A DNA stretch of 64,000 bases from LSCE01 sp050485425 (lineage in GTDB: Bacteria > Pseudomonadota > Gammaproteobacteria > Nitrococcales > Aquisalimonadaceae): NCBI GenBank assembly GCA_050485425.1, contig JBJHBJ010000019.1, positions 7,103 through 71,102 on the forward strand, written 5' to 3'. The notes under the pieces were generated by a model. That model was not told the DNA's origin. It saw only the letters and a list, made by a program, of their open reading frames with translations, and did not search any database. This document shows, piece by piece, positions 16,447 through 24,580 of this stretch. The translations under genes were made by a program, and so were the position numbers. Numbering within the stretch: the first letter of the stretch is position 1; every line of letters begins with the position of its first letter.

Positions 16447-17526
16447 ATGCAGCCGATGACTCTGCTAGCACGTGCCTCGCGCGCCGGATCGGCGGCATTG
16501 CCGCCGATCCTGGCGCTGCTGGCCGCCTGCGTGCTGTTCAGCCTGTTCCTGCTGGTACAGGGTATTTCGCCGCCGGCGGTGTTCGGCAACATCTATGAGG
16601 GTGCGTTCGGTAGCTGGTTCTCCTGGCAGAACTCCATGCAGCGGGCCGCGCCCATCATGCTCACCGCGCTGTGCGTGGCCATCACCGCCAAGCTGGGTCT
16701 GATCGTCATCGGTGCCGAGGGTGCGCTGGTGCTCGGCGGGCTGGGCGCGGCGCTGGCCGGCCTGGCGTTGCAGGGCTGGCTGCCGCCGCTGGGGGTGCAG
16801 GCGGGGCTGCTGCTGGCGGGCGCCGTCGTGGGCGGCCTGTGGATCGCCCTGGCCGGCGCACTGCGCCATTACCGTGGGGTGAACGAAACCATCAGCACGT
16901 TGCTGCTCACCTACATCGCCATCGCCGTGCTCAACCACCTGGTGGAAGGTCCGCTGCGTGATCCGGCCAGCCTGAACAACCCGTCCACCTACCCGCTGGA
17001 CTGGAACGTGATGATCGGTGAAATCCCGGGCACGACCATCCACTGGGGCTTCGGCTTTGCCGTGGTGGCCTGCATCGTGTTCTGGGTGCTGGTGAACCGC
17101 ACCACCTTCGGTTTCTCCGTCAGGATGATCGGCGGGAACCCGCAGGCCGCGAAGCTTTCTGGCATTCCGGTGGGCAGGGTGCTGTTGCTGGCCTGCGGTC
17201 TGGGTGGCGCGGCGGCCGGGCTGGCCGGCGCGGTAGAGGTGGCGGCCGTGCATGGTGCGGCCAACAGCTCGCTGGCCGTGGGCTACGGCTTTACCGGCAT
17301 CCTGGTGGCCTTCATCGCCCGCCAGAACGCGCTGGCGATCATCGCCGTTGCCATTCTGCTGGGTGGTCTGGAGGCCAGCAGCGGCGTGGTCCAGCGCCGC
17401 ATGGACCTGCCCGACGCCACGCTGGTGGTGTTCCAGGGCATCGCCTTTCTCTGCGTACTCGCTAGTGAAGCGGCCCAGGGGCGACTGCGCATGCCGCAGC
17501 TACTGCGCCCGCGGGAGGCTGTCTGA
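16447..17526 (+). CDS. BMP-type ABC transporter permease, subunit 1
   Basis: 359 residues with about eight to ten membrane segments and the BPD_transp_2 pattern (GLIVIGAEGALVLGGLGAALAG; HYRGVNETISTLLLTYIAIAVLNHLVEGPLRDP). This is the YufP/NupP-like permease of nucleoside-type importers. It follows the binding protein by 6 bp and overlaps the next permease by one base. It forms the membrane channel with the second permease and is driven by the double ATPase at 19209. Confidence 0.85.
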   Translation: MQPMTLLARASRAGSAALPPILALLAACVLFSLFLLVQGISPPAVFGNIYEGAFGSWFSWQNSMQRAAPIMLTALCVAITAKLGLIVIGAEGALVLGGLGAALAGLALQGWLPPLGVQAGLLLAGAVVGGLWIALAGALRHYRGVNETISTLLLTYIAIAVLNHLVEGPLRDPASLNNPSTYPLDWNVMIGEIPGTTIHWGFGFAVVACIVFWVLVNRTTFGFSVRMIGGNPQAAKLSGIPVGRVLLLACGLGGAAAGLAGAVEVAAVHGAANSSLAVGYGFTGILVAFIARQNALAIIAVAILLGGLEASSGVVQRRMDLPDATLVVFQGIAFLCVLASEAAQGRLRMPQLLRPREAV

Positions 17527-18491
17527 TGGAAGCGCAGACCGACGTCCTGCAGGAGCAATTGACCGGCGTTGCCGAGGCGCTGGGCTGGTGGGGCGTGCCG
17601 CTGGCGATTCTGGCCGGCGCCATACGCGCCAGCACCCCGTTTCTGTTCGTGGCGCTGGGCGAATGCCTCACCGAGCGCAGTGGGCGTATCAACCTGGGGC
17701 TTGAAGGCGCCCTGGTGATGGGGGCGCTGGCCGGCTTCGCGTTCTCCCACATCACCGGCAACCCGTGGGCCGGCGTGCTGATGGCCGCCGTGGTGGGCAG
17801 CATGATGGGGCTGATGCACGGCGTGCTGTGCAGCCTGCCGCGGGTCAATGACATTGCCGTGGGTATCGCCATCATGCTGTTCGGCGTGGGGCTGGCGTTC
17901 TACCTGGGCAAGCCGTTCATCCAGGAGTCTGCCCCGCGTCTGCCGGCGGTGCCGCTGGGATTCTGGAGCAGTTCCGGTGCAATACAGTCGGCGCTGTCGA
18001 TCAACGCGCTGTTCGTGATCGGCGTGCTGCTGGCGCCGCTGATGGTGCTGTTCTTCCGCAGTACCCGTTGGGGGCTGGTCGTGCGCATGGTGGGCGATAA
18101 CGAGGAGGCGGCGCGCGCCGCCGGCTACTCGCCCATGCGGGTGCGCATCATCGCCACCATGGTGGGCAGCGCCATGGCCGGTATCGGCGGCGCCTTCCTG
18201 TCGTTGTATTACCCCGGCGGCTGGAGCGAGGGGTTGTCCAGCGGCCAGGGCCTGATGGCGGTGGCACTGGTGATCTTCGCTCGTTGGCACCCGGTGTACT
18301 GCATGCTGGCAGCCCTGCTGTTCGGTGCCGCGGGTGCCATCGGCCCGGCGCTGCAATCGGTGGGCGTTAGCTGGGGTTACTACCTGTTCAACGCGGCGCC
18401 CTACGTGCTGACGCTGGTCATCATGATCATTGCCTGTTCCCGGTTCCGCACGCTGCGCGGTGCGCCGGGCGAACTCAGCGTGGCCCGCTGA
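17526..18491 (+). CDS. BMP-type ABC transporter permease, subunit 2
   Basis: 321 residues, multi-spanning, YufQ/NupQ-like. Conserved pieces are ASTPFLFVALGECLTERSGRINLGLEGALVMGAL near the N-terminus and VRMVGDNEEAARAAGYSPMRVR, the cytoplasmic loop that contacts the ATPase. The start ATG overlaps the previous stop. It pairs with subunit 1 to form the permease dimer. Confidence 0.85.
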   Translation: MEAQTDVLQEQLTGVAEALGWWGVPLAILAGAIRASTPFLFVALGECLTERSGRINLGLEGALVMGALAGFAFSHITGNPWAGVLMAAVVGSMMGLMHGVLCSLPRVNDIAVGIAIMLFGVGLAFYLGKPFIQESAPRLPAVPLGFWSSSGAIQSALSINALFVIGVLLAPLMVLFFRSTRWGLVVRMVGDNEEAARAAGYSPMRVRIIATMVGSAMAGIGGAFLSLYYPGGWSEGLSSGQGLMAVALVIFARWHPVYCMLAALLFGAAGAIGPALQSVGVSWGYYLFNAAPYVLTLVIMIIACSRFRTLRGAPGELSVAR

Positions 18492-18515
18492 GCCGGACTT
18501 TCTGGAGACGGATTG

Positions 18516-19205
18516 ATGAACGAACGCTATATCGAGGCAGACCCCTATCGCTGGCCGTTCGACGGCGACCTGCGGCCGGAGAACACCGCCCTGGTCATTA
18601 TCGACATGCAGACCGACTTCTGCGGTCCGGGCGGCTACGTGGACCAGATGGGCTACGATCTCTCGCTGACCCGGGCGCCGATGGAGCCGATACGCCGCAC
18701 GCTGGCCTTCATGCGCGAACGGGGCTTCCACATCATCCATACCCGCGAGGGGCACCGGCCGGACCTGAGCGACCTGCCGGCCAACAAGCGATGGCGTTCG
18801 CGGCAGATCGGCGCCGGCATCGGCGACCCCGGTCCGGCCGGCAAGATCCTGGTGCGCGGCGAGCCCGGTTGGGAGATTATCCCGGAACTTGCGCCGCTGG
18901 ACGGCGAGCCGATCATCGACAAGCCCGGAAAGGGCTCGTTCTGTGCCACCGATCTGGATCTGATCCTGCGCACGCAGGGTATCCGCAACCTGGTACTCAC
19001 CGGCATCACCACCGATGTCTGCGTGCACACCACCATGCGCGAAGGCAACGACCGCGGCTACGAATGCCTGCTGCTGGAGGATTGCTGCGGGGCCACCGAC
19101 GCCGGCAACCACCGCGCCGCCATCCAGATGATCAAGATGCAGGGCGGGGTGTTCGGCAGCGTCAGCCGCTCCGATCTGTTGCTGGACGCCTTGCAGGGGG
19201 GCTGA
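18516..19205 (+). CDS. biuH: Biuret hydrolase-like cysteine hydrolase (isochorismatase superfamily)
   Basis: 229 residues from ATG 18516 (CTGGAGACGG upstream). The catalytic triad is complete: Asp30 in VIIDMQTDF, Lys136 in IDKPGKGSF and Cys169 in TTDVCVHTT. These lie at a constant offset of six from Asp36/Lys142/Cys175 recalled for the characterised Rhizobium BiuH. Long stretches such as YVDQMGYDLSL, REGHRPDLSDLPANKRWRS and GNDRGYECLLLEDCCGATD are as I remember that enzyme. It would cut biuret to allophanate plus ammonia. Its place between permease and ATPase genes ties it to uptake. Other ureide hydrolases are the alternative. Confidence 0.8.
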   Translation: MNERYIEADPYRWPFDGDLRPENTALVIIDMQTDFCGPGGYVDQMGYDLSLTRAPMEPIRRTLAFMRERGFHIIHTREGHRPDLSDLPANKRWRSRQIGAGIGDPGPAGKILVRGEPGWEIIPELAPLDGEPIIDKPGKGSFCATDLDLILRTQGIRNLVLTGITTDVCVHTTMREGNDRGYECLLLEDCCGATDAGNHRAAIQMIKMQGGVFGSVSRSDLLLDALQGG

Positions 19206-19208
19206 CCC

Positions 19209-20801
19209 ATGAGCAATCGCCCGGAAACCGCAGCGGTGGTCGATGCCGCTCCCGCGTCGGCGCAGACGGCACCGGCTCAGGCAGCCGGTGGCCGGGCCTG
19301 CGGCCTGGAGGTGATCTCGCTGACCAAGCGCTTCGGCGATTTCACGGCGCTGGACGGCGTCTCGATGAAGGTTCGTGCCGGCAGTTTCCATGCGCTGCTC
19401 GGAGAGAACGGTGCCGGGAAATCCACGCTGGTGAAATGCGTGGTGGGCTATCAGCAAGCGGACGACGGCAGCATTCTGATTGCCGACCGCGAGCGGCAGG
19501 TGCGCAGCCCCCGGGAGGCCTCCATGCTGGGCGTGGGCATGGTGTACCAGCACTTCACGCTGGTGCCGCACATGACCGTGGCGGAAAACCTGATCATGTC
19601 CCGCATCGACACGCCCCAGTTCATCAACTGGCGCAAGGCCGGTGCGGAGCTGGAAGAGTTCATGCAGCGCATGCCGTTCCGCATTCCGCTGCATGCGCCG
19701 GCCTCCAGCCTGGCGGCGGGGGAGAAGCAGAAGGTGGAGATTCTCCGCCAGCTCTATCTGGAACGGCGCTTCCTGATTCTCGATGAGCCCACGTCCGTGC
19801 TGACGCCCGACGAGGCCGACGAGGTGCTGGGCATGCTGCGGGAGATGTGCGGGCGTGGCGAAGTCACCGTGCTGATGATCACCCACAAGCTGCGTGAGGT
19901 GAAGGCGTTCACGGACGCGGTCAGCGTGCTGCGGGCAGGGCGCTACGTGGGCGGCGGCGCCACGGCCGATCTCGGTACCGAGGACCTGGCGGAACTGATG
20001 GTGGGCGAGCGCCAGCCACCGGCCGCGGAGGCCCGCAGCACCCGGGGTGCCGGCCGCACCGTGCTGGAGATTGCCGGCATGCGTGCGCGGGATGATGAAG
20101 GCGTGCCCGCAGTGCGGGACGTGTCGTTCTCGGTCCACGCCGGGGAGATCGTCGGTATCGTCGGTGTGTCCGGCAACGGCCAGAAGGAGCTGGTGGAGGT
20201 GCTGGCCGGGCAGAGGCACCCGGAGCACGCGGGCATCAGCGTCCAGGGCCAGCCGTACCGGGCCAGACGCTCGGAGATGATCCGCCACGGCGTCGCCATC
20301 CTGCCGGAGGAGCCCCTGCGGAATGCCTGCGTCCCGGGCATGACCGTGGCCGACAACATGGGCTTTCGCGTGTTCGACCGGGCACCGTATTCCTTCATGG
20401 GCTGGCTGCGGAATGGCCAGCGCCGACGCCGCGCGCAGGAGCTGATCAAGGCATTCGGTGTGCGCACGCCCGGGGCGGAAAGCCCCATCGGCAAGCTCTC
20501 CGGCGGCAACGTCCAGCGCGCCGTGCTGGCAAGGGAACTGACCGGCGACGTGCGCCTGCTGATCGCCGCCAACCCCGTCTTCGGGCTGGACTTCAAGGCA
20601 GTGCGGGAAATTCACGACCGTTTGCGGGAGGCGCGCGACAACGGCACCGCCGTGCTGCTGATCAGCGAGGACCTGGATGAGGTGCTGCAGTTGTCCGACC
20701 GCATTCTGGTGATGTACGAAGGCCGTATCGTGCACGAAACCACGCGGGACCAGGCCCAGGTGCGCGTGATCGGCAAGCACATGGCGGGGGACCACGCCTG
20801 A
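19209..20801 (+). CDS. BMP-type ABC transporter ATP-binding protein (duplicated NBD)
   Basis: 530 residues with two fused nucleotide-binding domains. The first (about 35-255) has Walker A GENGAGKST, signature SLAAGEKQKVEILRQL and Walker B FLILDEPTSVL. The second (about 280-525) has a degenerate Walker A (GVSGNGQKE), signature KLSGGNVQRAVLARELT and Walker B-like LLIAANPVFGLD. One good and one degenerate site is usual for the YufO/RbsA class. The first ~30 residues are an Ala/Gln-rich extension. It powers the two permeases. The stop overlaps the next start by one base. Confidence 0.85.
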   Translation: MSNRPETAAVVDAAPASAQTAPAQAAGGRACGLEVISLTKRFGDFTALDGVSMKVRAGSFHALLGENGAGKSTLVKCVVGYQQADDGSILIADRERQVRSPREASMLGVGMVYQHFTLVPHMTVAENLIMSRIDTPQFINWRKAGAELEEFMQRMPFRIPLHAPASSLAAGEKQKVEILRQLYLERRFLILDEPTSVLTPDEADEVLGMLREMCGRGEVTVLMITHKLREVKAFTDAVSVLRAGRYVGGGATADLGTEDLAELMVGERQPPAAEARSTRGAGRTVLEIAGMRARDDEGVPAVRDVSFSVHAGEIVGIVGVSGNGQKELVEVLAGQRHPEHAGISVQGQPYRARRSEMIRHGVAILPEEPLRNACVPGMTVADNMGFRVFDRAPYSFMGWLRNGQRRRRAQELIKAFGVRTPGAESPIGKLSGGNVQRAVLARELTGDVRLLIAANPVFGLDFKAVREIHDRLREARDNGTAVLLISEDLDEVLQLSDRILVMYEGRIVHETTRDQAQVRVIGKHMAGDHA

Positions 20802-21514
20802 TGCCTACCATGCAGGCCCGTCCCTACGATTACACCTTCCCCGTGCCCGGCACTGCGCTGCTGGTGATCGACATGCAGCGGGATTTCATCGAGCCCGGCG
20901 GTTTCGGCGAGAGCCTGGGCAACGACGTCAGCCGCCTCCAGGCCATCGTGCCTGCGGTCGCGCGCCTGCTGGAACTGGCCCGCGGAGCCGGTCTGCCGGT
21001 GATCCACACGCGGGAAGCCCACCGGCCGGATCTCTCCGACTGTCCGCCCGCCAAGCGCGAGCGCGGCGCGCCCAGCCTGCGCATCGGCGACGCCGGTCCC
21101 ATGGGCAGAATTCTCATCGAGGGCGAACCCGGGAACGATTTCGTGCCGGCGCTGGGGCCGGTAGACGGCGAACTGGTCATCAGCAAGCCGGGCAAGGGCG
21201 CGTTCTACAACACCGGGCTGGACGACTATCTGCGTTCCACCGGCATCAGCCATTTGCTGATCGCAGGCGTCACCACGGAGGTCTGCGTGCAGACCAGCAT
21301 GCGTGAGGCCAATGACCGTGGTTACGACTGTCTGCTGGTGGAGGACTGCACCGAAAGCTATTTCCCGGAATTCAAGCGCGTGACGCTGGACATGCTCACC
21401 GCCCAGGGCGGCATTGTCGGCTGGACGGCCACGCTTGCTAACCTTTTCGCAAGTCTTGCCATGTCTCAGTGGCCGCCTGCGCCGCCGTCGCAAGGCGCGA
21501 GGAGGGAAGTGTAG
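20801..21514 (+). CDS. Second cysteine hydrolase (isochorismatase superfamily), C-terminus supplied by a repeat element
   Basis: 237 residues. The triad is present: Asp24 (LLVIDMQRDF), Lys129 (ISKPGKGAF) and Cys162 (TTEVCVQTS). It is a paralogue of the biuret hydrolase-like protein but differs in the substrate loop (CPPAKRERGAPSLRIGDAGPM). A triuret- or other ureide-specific hydrolase, or a RutB-like amidohydrolase, is possible. The last 25 residues (from Ala213) are translated from the left arm of the palindromic repeat at 21438-21699, so the native C-terminus was replaced. Last gene of the importer operon. Confidence 0.75.
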   Translation: MPTMQARPYDYTFPVPGTALLVIDMQRDFIEPGGFGESLGNDVSRLQAIVPAVARLLELARGAGLPVIHTREAHRPDLSDCPPAKRERGAPSLRIGDAGPMGRILIEGEPGNDFVPALGPVDGELVISKPGKGAFYNTGLDDYLRSTGISHLLIAGVTTEVCVQTSMREANDRGYDCLLVEDCTESYFPEFKRVTLDMLTAQGGIVGWTATLANLFASLAMSQWPPAPPSQGARREV

Positions 21515-21699
21515 CGGGCTACATGACCGACGAGCAACGCCGCCACGGCGGCGCAGGCGGCCACCCGCAGGGCGCCGTTGTGCGGCTCGCCAGCGGTGTT
21601 GCGCTCACTTGATGTGGAATGACCACGCCAGCGCTCGCGCGCCTTGCTGCCAAGCCGCACAACGGCGCTGAGACATGGCAAGACTTGCGAAAAGGTTAG
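21438..21699. repeat. Cloverleaf-like palindromic repeat element (~262 bp)
   Basis: Outer arms are a perfect 32-bp inverted repeat (21438-21469 and 21668-21699; begins CTAACCTTTTCGCAAG). Inside are two further perfect stems: 20 bp (21469-21488/21545-21564, itself enclosing GTAGC-GG-GCTAC at 21511-21522) and 16 bp (21572-21587/21653-21668). No transposase gene. It looks like a MITE or cloverleaf repeat inserted at the 3' end of the hydrolase gene. A clear target duplication is not seen. A diverged partial copy lies at 39210-39277. Confidence 0.8.
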
Positions 21700-21738
21700 T
21701 AAACAGTTGGAGGCCGCGCTCGGCGCGGAGACTGATCA

Positions 21739-22083
21739 ATGACCCCACCGAACCTGCATTTGACCCAAGGCCTGCAACAGCCACCGGCCGATCTGGAATG
21801 GTCTCCGCTGCGCCCCGGCGTGGACGCCGCCTGGATCTACCGGGATGAAGAGGGCGGCCCCGCCGCCGCCTACCTGCGCTACGAGCCCGGGGCGGAAGTG
21901 CCCCGGCATCGACACCCGGCGCCCGAGCACATTTTCGTGCTGGAAGGCTCCCAGGAAGACGAATACGACAGCTACCCGGCAGGTAGCGTGGTGATCAACC
22001 CGGCGGGCACCCGGCATTCGGTGCGCAGCCCCGAGGGCTGTCTGGTGCTGGTGGTCTGGGGCCGGCAGGTGGAGTTCGTCTGA
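21739..22083 (+). CDS. Small cupin-domain protein (ChrR-like)
   Basis: 114 residues, a single cupin barrel. The metal motif HRHPAPEHIFVLEGSQEDE (His-X-His-X4-His/Glu) is followed by the second motif AGSVVINPAGTRHSV with its His. Close in pattern to the cupin half of ChrR anti-sigma factors and to small cysteine-dioxygenase-like cupins. Substrate unknown. It follows the palindromic repeat, so it may once have been part of the preceding operon. Confidence 0.75.
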   Translation: MTPPNLHLTQGLQQPPADLEWSPLRPGVDAAWIYRDEEGGPAAAYLRYEPGAEVPRHRHPAPEHIFVLEGSQEDEYDSYPAGSVVINPAGTRHSVRSPEGCLVLVVWGRQVEFV

Positions 22084-22130
22084 AAGGCTGCTAGCATCGG
22101 AGCGATTCCTCGTCCTGTCGGAGTGGCTCC

Positions 22131-22877
22131 ATGGAAAAGGTTCTGCTGGTTACCGGCGGCAGTCGCGGCATCGGTGCGGCAACGGCGCGTCTGGCCGCCG
22201 CCGCGGGTTATGCGGTGTGCATCAGCTATGTGCGTAACCAGACTGCAGCGGACGGCGTGGTTCACTCGATTACCGAAGCTGGCGGCAGGGCCATGGCAGT
22301 GGCCGCAGACGTCGCGCGTGAAGAGGATGTGACCCGGCTGTTCCACACCCTGGAGGAACGCTTCGGCCGGGTGAACGCACTGGTGAACAACGCCGGCGTG
22401 CTGGAAGCCCAGATGCCGGTGGAACAGATGGATCTCGGTCGCCTGCAGCGGGTCTTCTCTGTGAACGTTTTCGGCAGCTTCCTCTGTGCTCGGGAGGCCG
22501 TGCGCCGTATGTCCACCCGGCACGGCGGCTCCGGCGGCGCCATCGTCAATGTGTCCTCATCCGCCGCGCGGCTGGGCGCGCCGAACGAGTACGTGGACTA
22601 CGCTGCGGCCAAGGGCGCTATCGACACCTTCACACTGGGGTTGTCGAAGGAGGTGGCGGCCGACGGCATTCGTGTTAACGCCGTGCGTCCCGGCGTCATC
22701 TATACCGATATCCACGCCAGCGGCGGCGAGCCCGGCCGCGTGGAGCGGGTGAAGGGCAGCGTGCCGATGCAGCGCGGTGGCGAGGCGGAGGAGGTGGCGC
22801 GGGCCATACTCTGGCTGCTCTCCGACGAAGCCTCCTACAGCACCGGCGCGCTGGTGGATGTTTCCGGCGGACGCTAG
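22131..22877 (+). CDS. Short-chain dehydrogenase/reductase (SDR)
   Basis: 248 residues, classical SDR. The cofactor motif TGGSRGIG lies at about residues 8-15, NNAG at about 84-87, and the catalytic Ser (VNVSSSAARLG) with YAAAK at about 158-162. An Arg after the second strand (VRNQ) suggests NADP(H). The substrate cannot be told; similar proteins are called glucose 1-dehydrogenase or 3-oxoacyl-ACP reductase. Stands alone, convergent with the flavin reductase gene. Confidence 0.85.
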   Translation: MEKVLLVTGGSRGIGAATARLAAAAGYAVCISYVRNQTAADGVVHSITEAGGRAMAVAADVAREEDVTRLFHTLEERFGRVNALVNNAGVLEAQMPVEQMDLGRLQRVFSVNVFGSFLCAREAVRRMSTRHGGSGGAIVNVSSSAARLGAPNEYVDYAAAKGAIDTFTLGLSKEVAADGIRVNAVRPGVIYTDIHASGGEPGRVERVKGSVPMQRGGEAEEVARAILWLLSDEASYSTGALVDVSGGR

Positions 22878-22883
22878 CGGACG

Positions 22884-23546
22884 CTACCGTCCGGTTTCTC
22901 CCCACACCCGCGGGCTGCGTGGCGTCTCCAGACGGTAGTCCGAGTAGCCGCGCGTGAAGAATTCCCGGCCCAGGCGTTCCGCGGCGCGGATCGGGTCGTC
23001 CGGGTCCCTCGCCACCTCGCCGCGGCTGTTGCCCACCCCGCGCACCACGCCCACCAGCCGCGAATGCGTGTACCGGGTGAATTCCTGCAACTGGTGCACC
23101 GGGGCAAAGGCTGCGCCGGGGTAGGTTTCCTCCGCGGACAGCACCAGCCCGAGCTGCTTGCCTGCCATGGCGCCGAGTACGCGCTCGGCGTCCGGATACG
23201 ACGCGGCGTAGTAGCAGAAGGTCCGGTCGAAGAAGGCCTTCATCTGGGCGGACAGCCCATACCAGTAGATGGGGGAGCAGAACACCACCCCGGCCGCCGG
23301 CAGGAACTCGTCCAGGAACAGGTGCCGGAAGCCGTCATCAATGCTGCAGGCGCCGTCGCTCCGCCGGCACTGGCGGCAATCCCGTAGAAAGTGGCCGACA
23401 TGGTCGTCCAGGAACCGCAGCTTCACCGTGGTGCCCGCTTCCTCGGCGCCGCGCTGCACCGCCTGCGCCAGCGTGGCGCTGTTGCCGTTACGGCGTGGAC
23501 TGCCCACCAGCACCAGCAATGATTCCGTCTCTTTGGCGTACTGCAT
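22884..23546 (-). CDS. NADPH-dependent FMN reductase/flavodoxin-like oxidoreductase
   Basis: 220 residues from ATG 23546, which has AGGAGGG five bases upstream; a start 12 codons earlier lacks this. Flavodoxin-like fold: SPRRNGNSATLA (about 15-26) is the FMN phosphate loop and CSPIYWYGLSAQMKAFFDR the second FMN segment. A C-X2-C pair (DCRQCRR) and a further Cys lie in between, common in iron-sulfur-flavoprotein-like members. Reduces flavin or quinone/nitro compounds. Divergent from a LysR gene that probably controls it. Confidence 0.8.
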   Translation of the reverse strand: MQYAKETESLLVLVGSPRRNGNSATLAQAVQRGAEEAGTTVKLRFLDDHVGHFLRDCRQCRRSDGACSIDDGFRHLFLDEFLPAAGVVFCSPIYWYGLSAQMKAFFDRTFCYYAASYPDAERVLGAMAGKQLGLVLSAEETYPGAAFAPVHQLQEFTRYTHSRLVGVVRGVGNSRGEVARDPDDPIRAAERLGREFFTRGYSDYRLETPRSPRVWGETGR

Positions 23547-23606
23547 GAAATCCCTCCTTACCCTGATGTGGAGAGCTGACATTAAATCAGGATAATGGAT
23601 GGCAAC

Positions 23607-23625
23607 GACTGAGTATTCGTCAGTC
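23607..23625. promoter_or_regulatory. LysR-type operator candidate between divergent genes
   Basis: GACTGA-N7-TCAGTC (23607-23625) contains a T-N11-A-like core and lies in the 111-bp gap between the flavin reductase and LysR genes. Confidence 0.45.
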
Positions 23626-23657
23626 AGGATGACTTAAATTCATCATGAGGGTTGCTG

Positions 23658-24545
23658 ATGTTTGGTTCCCTGCCGCTCGCGGCGCTGCGTACCTTTGAAT
23701 CCGCCGCCCGCCTGCACAGCTTCAAGGCGGCGGCGGAAGAACTGGCGGTGACGCCGACAGCGATTTCCCACCAGATCCGGCGGCTGGAACAACAACTGGG
23801 CGTGGCCCTGTTCCGGCGTGTGCCTCGCGGCGTGGAACTCACGGCGGCCGGGGAGCGATTGTTTCGCAGCCTGCACGGCGCCTTGCTGGATATCTCCCAT
23901 GCCGTGCATTCGCTGCGGCCCCGGCCCGATCCGGCGGCGCTGGTGGTGACCACAACCCAGTCTTTCGCCGCCCTCTGGCTGGTGCCGCGGCTGGGCCGGT
24001 TTCACCGTCGCCACCCGGAACTGCGCCTGCGGCTGGACACCAACCCCGCGCCGGTGGATCTGCAGCAGGACGCCAGCGTGGATGTCGCCATTCGCTACGG
24101 CGACCGCGCGTATCCCGATCTGCACGAGGTGTGCTGTCTCGCGGAATGCTTTGGTGTCTATGGTGCGCCTGGCGCAGCGCCCGCTGGACGGCAGTCACCG
24201 GCCTTGCTGCTGACAGTGCGCTGGCAGCAGTCCGCCCTGTACGACCAGGCCTGGGAGCGCTGGTGCGACGAGGCTGGTGTGGGCTGGCTGGTCGACGGTA
24301 CGCCGGTCCGTGCCTATGAAGAGGAAAACCACGCGCTGCAGGCGGCCATCGCCGGGCAGGGCGTGGTGCTGGCGAGTTCCATCCTGGTGTCGGACCCGGT
24401 GCGCAACGGTTTGCTGCACCCCTGCCGCCCGGAAATCCAGGTCCCAGGGGCCAGATACACGGCGCTCTGCCAACCCGGCCGCGAACGCCACCCGCCGGTC
24501 AGGGCTTTCCTGGACTGGCTGGCGGAGGAGATGCAGGCCGGATAA
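23658..24545 (+). CDS. LysR-family regulator (GcvA-like)
   Basis: 295 residues from ATG 23658; an in-frame TTG six bases earlier is less likely. The HTH is at about 8-66 (LRTFESAARLHSFKAAAEELAVTPTAISHQIRRLEQQLGVALFRRV), followed by an effector domain that starts VVTTTQSFAALWLVPRLGRFHRRHPELRLRL, the pattern of the GcvA/AmpR branch. Divergent from the flavin reductase gene, its probable target. Confidence 0.85.
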   Translation: MFGSLPLAALRTFESAARLHSFKAAAEELAVTPTAISHQIRRLEQQLGVALFRRVPRGVELTAAGERLFRSLHGALLDISHAVHSLRPRPDPAALVVTTTQSFAALWLVPRLGRFHRRHPELRLRLDTNPAPVDLQQDASVDVAIRYGDRAYPDLHEVCCLAECFGVYGAPGAAPAGRQSPALLLTVRWQQSALYDQAWERWCDEAGVGWLVDGTPVRAYEEENHALQAAIAGQGVVLASSILVSDPVRNGLLHPCRPEIQVPGARYTALCQPGRERHPPVRAFLDWLAEEMQAG

Positions 24546-24580
24546 CCGTAACGCGAGCGCACGAATTGATCAGCGCTTCC

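Noticed and set aside
17283..20795. 1,170-codon open frame on the minus strand opposite the permease/biuret/ATPase genes
   Set aside because: Low-complexity His/Gln/Arg-rich product with no domain; it mirrors three well-supported + strand genes in GC-rich DNA.
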